DNA from: Cubamyces lactineus
Lineage: Eukaryota; Basidiomycota; Agaricomycetes; Polyporales; Polyporaceae
NCBI GenBank assembly: GCA_022376465.1
Contig: JACDTU010000002.1
Location: 2,294,001 to 2,358,000, forward strand
Direction: 5' to 3'
DNA length: 64,000 nucleotides
Shown here piece after piece: positions 55,950 to 64,000 of the stretch. The notes under the pieces are model-generated. The model was not told the origin of the DNA, did no database searches, and saw only the letters and a list, made by a program, of their open reading frames with translations. A program made the position numbers and the translations under genes. Numbering within the stretch: the stretch's first letter is position 1; every line of letters starts with the position of its first letter.

Positions 55950-58900
55950 TCATCCTCGGGGTTGAGGGAAGGTAGCAAGCCTCCCAAGCAAATGATATCC
56001 AGAGGATAGAGCGGCCAGCGCCTTTTCTACCGCCGAGTTGACCGCCCTACGTGGCTGGAACTCGGGCATCTCAATGGTCGGGGCCTCAAAAGGGAGGTCC
56101 TGGACGAACGCGATCACCTTCTGGACAAATCTAGCATACAAGGGCTCTGATGAGTCCACGGGAGGGGGTGTCGGCGTCACGGTCGGGATCGTGCTGATCT
56201 CCATGGGAGATGGTGCAGAGGACTCGGTTGAGAGCGATGACGAGATCTGGGCGGTTTCGCTCGCTGTGGATGTGAGGTCCGCCGCGGAAGCGGTTGCGGT
56301 GTCGGCAAAGTACCATCGTGGAGAACTCGTCGGCGCGACGGTCGTGGTCACCGTGATGGTGTGGACCGGCACCTTTTCGAGAGAGGGCTCTGGGAGAGGT
56401 TGAGATGGCTTCTGGGCGGCCAGATGGAAGCGATCGAGGACGAGGAGAATGGATAGAAGCACAGGAATCAGGGTGGCGAGGATCTGCGCCCATCCCCAGG
56501 TCGAACGAGGGGGCGCGGTCACGGCTCGGGCGGGCTCCTGATTGGAGGGGACGAAGTCAAGGAGGAGACGCGGGTAGAAGTATTCCTCGAGCGCGTAGTG
56601 CAGGAGCTGACAGCCTTGCGAGACGCTCCGTTCGACGCTCAAGTTCGTCTTGATAGAAGCGATCTCGAAGCCTAGATACCAAGACGTGCGGTCAGCGGAT
56701 GGCGCATGGAATTCGTCGACGGTGAAACGTACCGGACTTCATCAGTACGTTGATCTCGAGTACGCCTACAGGCAGAGGGAAGCTCGGGAGGAGCGCGTTC
56801 AGCGTCACAGACTTGGCCGTGTTGCATCTGTCCTTGGGTTGCTCTGGTCCCGGTGCCTGTTCCCCTTTCACGAGGTAGATAATTTCAACCTTGCCGCCAC
56901 ACGCGTCACCGAGGTGCACCCGCACCCAGGTCATGTAGTCCTTGACACTCCCCTCTCCGAAGGGTACTCCTCCGTCGGACATAGGTTTCAGGACAGGGCT
57001 CGTGACAAAGCGGACAGATACGCCTTCGATGCTCGCGCTCGCAATGTCTATCTTGGGAGCCTCCTGGGCAGGTGCTGGACCCGTACCAAAGTGTGGGAGC
57101 GCGAGTCCAAACTCCAGCCACTCCATGTCTGCCTCAGTCGGCGCTGGAAGATTGACGCGGACGGCGTAGTCAGGAGGCCCCGTCATGTTGTCTTGGAGCA
57201 AAGGAGTAACGGTTATGTTCACAGACGGGATCATGAGCGGTCCGTCTCGTTGGATGGGCGGCCGCACGGTCGAGGTGAAGAAGGACCGTTGGAGGACTGA
57301 AGGCGACGCATCGCGTCGCGACAGTCGGCTGGGAGTCTGTGGTCGACTTCGAGAGACTCGAGAGACGTCGAGATTGCCCTCTGCCCGGCCACGAGGAGTG
57401 ATGGTGGGCGACTGTTGAATGGGGCGCAGGGCAATGCGCGCGCCGTCCGTACCGCACTTGACCTGACCACCCCTTTGCAGGACGGTCTTGCGCGTTTGCG
57501 CGCTGCGAACGTCTCCCACGGAGTTGTAGACATCGACTGTAGCGTCGCTGGCGTCATTTTGGATGGTACAGGTGATGGACTCCCGGTCGGCACATAACAC
57601 GCGGAAACGAGGCACTACCAGGACGCTCGAGTCGGCTTCGCTGTCCGAAGGAGGCTGGGACGCGTTGGGCGAGGATCGATATCGATGCGAGCTAAGCGTG
57701 AGCAGTGGCTGTCTTGGCTTTACTAGTACTATACCGGTTATCCTGAACTTGAAATCGGGCTTCGCCGGTGGTAGGAGATCATTCATGTTCAAGTGGATTG
57801 TTATCGGGACCTTCGGGGCGCGCACGGGATCCTCGTCCTCAGGCTCGGTATCGGTGCTCACATACCGACCATTCACTGAAGATGACCTACTCCTACGGTC
57901 GTTTTCCGGGCTGGAGGGAACAGGGAGAGAGGCTAGCGAAGATATGGGCGTTGAAGAGGGCGACGTCTCGAACGAATAGTCCGCTACATGCTGTGCGGGA
58001 AGAGGAGCTCTGAGCAGTGAGGACGTAGAAGACGAGGAATCGTGTCGTATGGGGGGATGGCCGTTCGTGGGCGCGCGTCCGTTTGGGGAGGATGGCAGCA
58101 CGTAAATTGACGGGTTGTCCACGGAAGACTGTCGAGAGAGAGGGGGAGTCGGTGGAGGTCCTACAGCGTAACCGGTGAATCCGACGTCTCCTCCGATGGT
58201 CCACTTGCGTTCTTCCCCGGGGACCCAAGTAACGTCGCAGTCGCCGGCGTCTAGCCCTACATCGAGACCAAGCAGCGTCGCCACGCCAGGAAACCAGACA
58301 CCTTTGCATACTGCTTCGTACTGCACTCGCATGACAACACCGTCTGAATCTCCGAGTTCGACGCCAGCCCTGCCAGCCCCTAGGATAGCACAGCTCATGG
58401 TACCTTTGACTTCCCTGATACCGACCCTGCGACGCCCGTCCACCGTCTGTGGGATGTCTTCGGGTCTCACTGGTCTTGCCCATCTTATGCGTATTCGATC
58501 GGTGCTTGGAAAAGATCCTTGGATGCCGCAACCATCAGCAAAACCGGCAGACGTCGAAGCATCGCTCGACTCGTCGTCCGCAAAATTGTTGTACGAATTC
58601 GTACGCGACAATCGTGTCGAGGGGCTTCGGGTCACATGAGGGTCAGAAGTTAGATCCCAGGTTCCGTAGTCATCGTCTGCGGACGACAGCGACGCATAAG
58701 AGGACGTCGTCTTCGGAGCATTCAGCGGAAATATCCTCAGCCGAATGTGATTAGAGAGGCATCGCGGGACAGGAATAGACAACTTGAAAGACGTAAGCTT
58801 TGGTTTTTGAGTGAGGACAAAAAACTCACGATGAAAGGCGCGAATGGAGGCTGTGCCAATAGAGGGATCCAAAGGTCTATGGCAGCCATGAACTGTGCAA

Positions 58901-59564
58901 CCGTCGATGGACGCTTGCTTCGAGTGTCGGCTTCTCTTCGCGGGAACTCCTTGGGGAGGATGTAGGATACATGGTACGAGCTCACGAGAATCTGACCGGT
59001 GTACTTCTCATCCAGTGGAGGCAAAGAGTCCGATGTCGTAACACTGGTAGACAGTGGTACATAGGACTGCGTAGATCGTGCAGGCAGGTTGAGCGCGCGC
59101 GCGGCTTTATGAAGAAGCGGGGAAGTGATCGACGAGAAGTTGTACGGAGTCGAATTGGCGTCGAGAGGATGTACTTGAGAGTCCAACACCTTCACGTTTG
59201 CCTCTAGTTTGTCCGTTAAGTTTGAGTGACTTTGAACAGCGGGAGTTCGTTGCAACACTGACCGGGGAAGAGGGGGATCGTTGAACCTGGAGTGACACTA
59301 TCGAGCGGGATACTGATCTATAGTGAAGTTTGGTAAGCGGTGTGCATATACGAGTGGCCGTCGCGTCTAACGCGCACTCACCTTGAGATACATATGGATC
59401 GTCGCGCCGTTCGCCCCGCGCTCTGCGCGACCATCAATGGCTAGGCGCGTCACAACATTGAGCTTTTGCTGCCCAACAGCAGTTGCATGCGAGACGGAGT
59501 AGGCCGACGAAAGAGGCGGGCTGCTTGAGGTGGACGGACGACTGTAGCGCGTAGAAGCCGGCAT
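55950..59564 (-). CDS. Large single-pass membrane protein of unknown function
   Basis: Five exons: 59564-59382, 59317-59263, 59203-58830, 58782-56733, 56671-55950 (1127 residues). The first ~300 residues look like a globular beta-rich domain (KLNVVTRLAIDG, YTGQILVSSYHVSYILP, FMAAIDLWIPLLAQPPF). The middle is Ser/Pro/Arg-rich and probably disordered, with blocks of beta-like sequence between (KGTMSCAILGAG, CDVTWVPGEERKWTIGGDVG, KVPITIHLNMNDLLPPAKPDFKFRI in part). One hydrophobic helix lies at about residues 947-967 (ILATLIPVLLSILLVLDRF), followed by ~160 Ser/Thr/Pro-rich residues. No signal peptide is seen, so a type II or tail-proximal anchor is likely, with the large N-terminal part in the cytosol. 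I do not recognise the family. The 2,050-nt exon is the longest in the window and sets the frame firmly. Confidence 0.8.
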
Positions 59565-59967
59565 GTAGTTTGCGGAGTATACGCGCGTTGGAACGTGATT
59601 TTTTGTATCCGTATGGTCCTGAAGTACAGCTAGAGAGGGAAGACAATGTCGTGGTAGGGTAGAGAGAGCAGTAGCGGCGGAGGACGCGGTGGTGGCATAG
59701 AGTAGCAGCTCCCTCTCTCCGGCGGCGCGAGTCGCGACAGGACCGCGTCAATAGCACAATCGAGTCGCTACGCGTGCGCCGCCAGGCTCTTTCCCAGCCG
59801 CTACCAAATCTGGTAATCCCCCACTCGACATTGACTCCAGTGACAGCGACTCGACAGACAATAATCGTCTTGGACACCTCTCGCGTACGCTCCCATGTCC
59901 TGTTTGACGAGGCCCAGGCTAGCAACAACCCTCTCTATTGTACACATTATAGATCTATATATATCAC
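59565..59967. other. Intergenic between two minus-strand genes
   Basis: 403 bp holding the promoter of the membrane protein gene and the 3' end of the peptidase gene. No gene seen. Confidence 0.5.
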
Positions 59968-62900
59968 CTAGAACTTTGACGTCGGGAGATCGTTCCAGTC
60001 AACCAAAGCACGGGGCCGCTCCGACGGCCCTAAAGAGGCACGGAACGCCTTGGGCTCCTGAACAAACGTCGCCCCTTCAATCACTGCATCCTTCCCATCG
60101 TCTCCGGCAGGGTATTGTTCCAATAACGCGGGAACCTCCTTGGTTAGCTCCTGTGCAACCTGAGGCGATACCGTCGATGCCTGAGCCAACAAGGTATCCC
60201 GCCAGTAGTTCGCGAACTTCTCCAAAGGAGCATCGCCTTCTGCCGCCAGATTGTCCTTCCAAGCTTGTTCGTCTACCGTATATCCGCGTTCTGCTACCTT
60301 CTTCGCAAAGGCTTCCATAGCAGCTACGCTGATTTTGGCTGGTCGTGGCTTCTGGGATTTAACGTGTACCGAGAGCTTCGCTCGTGAGGTTGATGATGGA
60401 CCAGCATGTGAGCGGAACAGCGCGAGGATGTCATCCTTCGTGATACTCTCCAGTAGGTCGGCATCGTTGTCGCCTGCTTATTGTTGAGTATCTATTAGGA
60501 CGCTCAACAATTGAAATGAAGCTTACGACGATGGAAATCCAAGTAGCCTTGTTCAATATGACCCCAGTATCTGTTGACTTCCTCGCCAAGGTTCTTCGGG
60601 GCTTCGCGCCACCGCTTTTGCAGTGCCACTCTGTGCTCCTGGAACTCTTCGGCGGACATCGTCTGCAGCTTCTCGTCCATCTCGCAAAGGAACGCCTCGA
60701 CGCGCTGTTCGAGGTAGGCGGGCTGGCGCTCGCTTTGCACGACGACCCGGATGCCTGTCTCGCCGCCCCCAGTGAGGTTCCACTGGGATGCCGAGACGAT
60801 GTAGCCGAGCTGCTCGCGGGTGCGCAGCACATTGAAGGCGGGCTCGGAGAGGATGTGGGCGAGGAGCGCGGCGCTTGCGCGCACGCGAGGCTCTGTAGTC
60901 TTCCCGATGTGGATGTAGTATGACAAAGAGGAATTTGGCTCATCCTTGTTCGGTACGGGTGTCGTCCAGATGTAGTTGGAGCCTATAGCGAGATGAGTTG
61001 AAATCTATAGGTGCGAGACTATATGCATACCTGAGGGGAGGACGAGCGACCGTTCAATCACTTCAGACGCCGGTATCGATGATGTCTGAAGAATGTCTTC
61101 GGCCATTTGAGCTAACCGTGCAGCTTCCTATACGGACATGCTCAGCTCGGCGTCAGTCAAGCGGGTGTCCTAACTCACATCCTTGTACATGTTGCCAACA
61201 ACCAGCATCTGGATGTGCACCTTGGCCAAAACAGCAGCGATGTGTGTTTGCAACTCCTCCGGGGTCACAGCTAAGCGCGCGGATGTGAGTACGGGTGAAC
61301 GGAAAGGCAGTAGTATAGCTTTCATACTTGGGACTTCCTCGAGCAGCTCGGACATGGTCCACTCCCGTTCGGTCAACATGTAGCGCGTGTAGTAGTCCGA
61401 AAGACGGTATGGCTGTCCGAGGAAAAAGTTCTCGTACTCCCGTTTTGCCTGCAGTAGCACACATTGTCAGCACATTCAGTGCCTCACTTGAAGGTGTATG
61501 ACGTACTTGGTCTTTCATGACTTCCAGTCTGTCAGGGGTGACCTTGAGGTTCCTGACACGCTCGAGCACATGCTTGGCGAGAACATGCAGCTTGTCGTTG
61601 TACCCGTTGAGGGTCACGTACAAGCCAAGGGAATGCCCGCCAAAGTAGTACGAAAGCCCCGCAAGATCAGCGTCGTACGCGAATTCTGTGAGCGAGTCCG
61701 TCACAAGATCGGCAAACAGACGGGTCATGACGAACGTCCGTGCAGAGGTGTTCGGGACCGGGCTGTACCAGAAGGCAATAATTGTTAAGCATGTCGGTTG
61801 GTGAACACATGTGTATGCACATACCTGCGGATGTCCATGATGACTTGGGCCTTTGGCACCCAGAACTGATCATCCTTCTTGTGCCAAAGCGAAGATAGAG
61901 GCGTCTCGCGGACCAGGAATGGACGCTTCGCAGGCTGTATGTTCGACATTAGGATTGTAGATGTTCATTCGCAGCAGATTGCGCGCACCTTCTCGACCTC
62001 TCGCTTCTCTACATCTAGGTTCGTGGGGATGAACTCGTTCGGCCCGGGCAAGAACAGCTCCTTGAGATCGTTCGGCTCGTTTGCCTTCTTGACAAAGTCG
62101 TCGCTCAATCGCTCAACATGGTACGACGTCCCGTACCACGGCTCTTTCTCCCATGCGAGATTCTTGCCTCGAACGCGCTCATACTCTTCCGCCTTCGCCA
62201 TCAGCACCGTGCGCGAGCGCTCAATGGTGAGCGTATCAAGTATCTCCCGCATCTCGCGCTCGCCCCCATTGACCGGATCGTTCTCGTCCCACTCCTGCAC
62301 CAATTGGGGTGCGGAGAGGATGAGTTCGCGGGGGACGGGCCATGACATGTGTTCCGATACCCAAACGGCGTAGTCGTCGGGACGGCGCTTCTCGGCGAAG
62401 CGGAAGCGGGTCGCGGATATGAGGCTGCGTTCACGCTGGTACCATGCCGGGAAGTTTGAAGCGCGAAGCATCGAGATATACTTGAACACGGTGTGAATCA
62501 GTGTTTCGTATTGTTCTTAGGGGAGTTCATGTTAGCGAACACACTTCAGTGCGAGCATATCAGGACGGGGACGTACCAAAACCTTGCGGCGTCATGTACA
62601 GGGTAACCTTAAACATCGCGAATCCTCTAGCGAGATTCTGGGGACCAGCGCTCAACGCGGTGATCCATCCCTTCTGCTTCATGTATGAGTGTAGCGAGCC
62701 GGGACCCTCGTGTCCCAAGAAATGTGCCAGGAAACCTGCCGGCTTATGACGCCAGAACGGCGGCAAGTACGGTAGCGGGAAGCTGATCTCCAGCGCATGG
62801 AATGACATGATGGTTTGCACAGACACTAGAGTCTGCAGGGGAAATTAGCGTCTGTTATAAGCATGGGGAAAGTGAGTACTGACCCCCATCTCGTTGGGAC

Positions 62901-64000
62901 CGAACGGATGGTCGGTGATCATGTGCAGGGGCTCCTTCCCTCGATTCGGTATAGGCGAGAACAGGGAAGCAACCATGTCGGCAAGTTCATCCAATGACTC
63001 TGCAATATACGTTAGCCTTCATCAAGACCCCTTACACTGCCAATTCTAGCTGACCTTTTCCTACGACACACAGGCGCATACGACCGGCGCAATATTCGCG
63101 GCTCCACCATTCGACCAACCTGCGACGAGTCTCTCTGCCGACTACCCCACCGTCTCCTTCAAGTTCGCTGTTCGCAGAGCTAACCGATGGAGCAGGGGAT
63201 GCAGCGCGGGAGTCATTCGGCGTGACAGCCAAGCCTCCGTCTGCAGATTTCATCGCCGTAGTGCCATTGCCATTCTGGAGGAGACCCTTCTCCTTGAGCT
63301 CGCGTCCGACCTTGGACAAGCTCTCCTTGTTGCCCGAGCCGAACTTGCGCCATGGATGGCCTGGTTTGCTGAGATGCTTGTTAACCTGGAAGATCCGCCA
63401 CATGTCGCTCTGGTGGTTCTTCTTATGCTCAGAGTCGACAGCATTGAGCTCTCGCACTGTGCAGGACGGTGCAAAGAGAGGGCAATGGAAGAACGCTGCA
63501 AAGCGCGATAGCGCGCCCGGGAGCGCAGCGGTGACAACGTTGAAGTAGTAGTTTGTGTTCGAGGTCCCGGTGTACGCATTAGAGCTACCGTTGTTTTTGG
63601 CTAGATACTGCACCAGAAGGCTTGAGCACGCTGCTCTGCGTGATACAAGCTAGAACGAACCTCTGAATATTCGTTCTCCTTCGGGTATTGCTCGGTGCCC
63701 TTCATGTTGTGTGAGACGGCAACAGAAACCAGCTATATTGGATTTCGTACCATAAACAAGAGATGTTCGCAGAAATGTGCCAGTCCGGGCATGTCATCCT
63801 GTTACACGACAATCTACCGTTAGAAAAAGCCCCGACCCGCCAACCCCAATGCCCCCTAAGCCACATGGTAGCCCCCCGATCTACTACATGCGCTCCTCAA
63901 AACTCACCGGGTCGTATAAGTGTCCAACAGCCACATCCAAGCTAGCGGCTGCCTTGTCTGCCTTGGCGTCGTGAACCAGCATAGCCTGAAGGCCGTTATC
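59968..64000 (-). CDS. STE23: Insulinase-type M16 metallopeptidase (IDE/Ste23-like), 5' end outside the window
   Basis: Fourteen exons in view: 64000-63908, 63798-63751, 63699-63661, 63607-63055, 62999-62884, 62832-62577, 62515-61989, 61934-61825, 61762-61507, 61448-61328, 61270-61179, 61127-61031, 60982-60527, 60473-59968 (1,089 residues plus stop). IDE-type peptidases close around short peptides and cleave them; Ste23 helps process a-factor-type pheromone in yeast. The inverted zinc motif HxxEH is in GLAHFCEHLLFMG, with the third ligand Glu in ELNAVDSEHKKN. Also present are YTGTSNTNYYF, HPWRKFGSGNKESL, FLGHEGPGSLHSYMK and, in the C-terminal half, VRASAALLAHILSEPAFNVL and REQLGYIVSASQ. The order matches full-length IDE. 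A Ser/Ala-rich insertion near 63130-63270 interrupts the N-terminal domain. The start codon and first residues lie beyond 64000. Confidence 0.94.

Noticed and set aside
60516..60923. 135-codon open frame on the plus strand
   Set aside because: It is antisense to a conserved IDE exon (REQLGYIVSASQ) and has no features of its own.

Overview
The window is nuclear DNA of a filamentous basidiomycete, most likely a wood-decaying Agaricomycete; Polyporales is my inference. Genes are cut by many introns, mostly 47-60 nt. I read a GH6 cellobiohydrolase with an N-terminal CBM1, a KDZ-type transposase remnant, a chromodomain Ty3 element, and basidiomycete-style UDP-glycosyltransferase and IDO genes. Exon joints were set by hand: each keeps the frame, uses GT-AG (three GC-AG) boundaries and restores a family-like protein. 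Family names come from remembered motifs, because no database search was possible.

Layout. 1-3570 is a repeat island: a perfect 520-bp-arm palindrome, two tandem repeats, the 3' end of a Ty3 retrotransposon with its LTR, and a KDZ transposase fragment. 3590-5392 (-) is an unrecognised 477-residue protein with an N-terminal Cys/His cluster and a C-terminal coiled coil. At 5939-6133 lies a two-exon relic of the isovaleryl-CoA dehydrogenase (IVD) gene whose intact copy is at 9366-11215. Then come a UDP-glycosyltransferase (6728), IVD (9366), two MFS transporters tail to tail with matching exon structure (12046 +, 14502 -), a class I aminotransferase (17392 -) head to head with arginase (19899 +), a small APC15-like acidic protein (21710), a DRN1/CWF19-like protein with three CCHC knuckles (22559 -), a secreted type-B carboxylesterase (27639), a Nudix hydrolase (30216 -), a UBLCP1-type phosphatase (32102 -), COP9 subunit 8 (34322 -) head to head with NECAP (35742 +), cellobiohydrolase II (38153), cysteine desulfurase NFS1 (40345 -), an SR splicing factor (42683), tubulin cofactor E (44694 -) head to head with 3-hydroxyisobutyryl-CoA hydrolase (47651 +), indoleamine 2,3-dioxygenase (51371), RPA1 (53324), a large single-pass membrane protein of unknown function (55950 -), and an insulinase-type M16 peptidase cut by the right edge (59968-64000 -).

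Most genes are ordinary housekeeping. Several act in amino-acid breakdown (IVD, HIBCH, arginase, aminotransferase, IDO) but they are scattered, and I see no evidence that they form a cluster. The observations most worth a second look are the perfect palindrome, the IVD relic, three micro-exons (6, 10 and 10 nt), three GC-AG introns, the mirrored transporter pair, and the unknown proteins at 3590-5392 and 55950-59564. Stretches of 1.5-2.3 kb at 25337, 36671 and 49485 hold no gene I can support.
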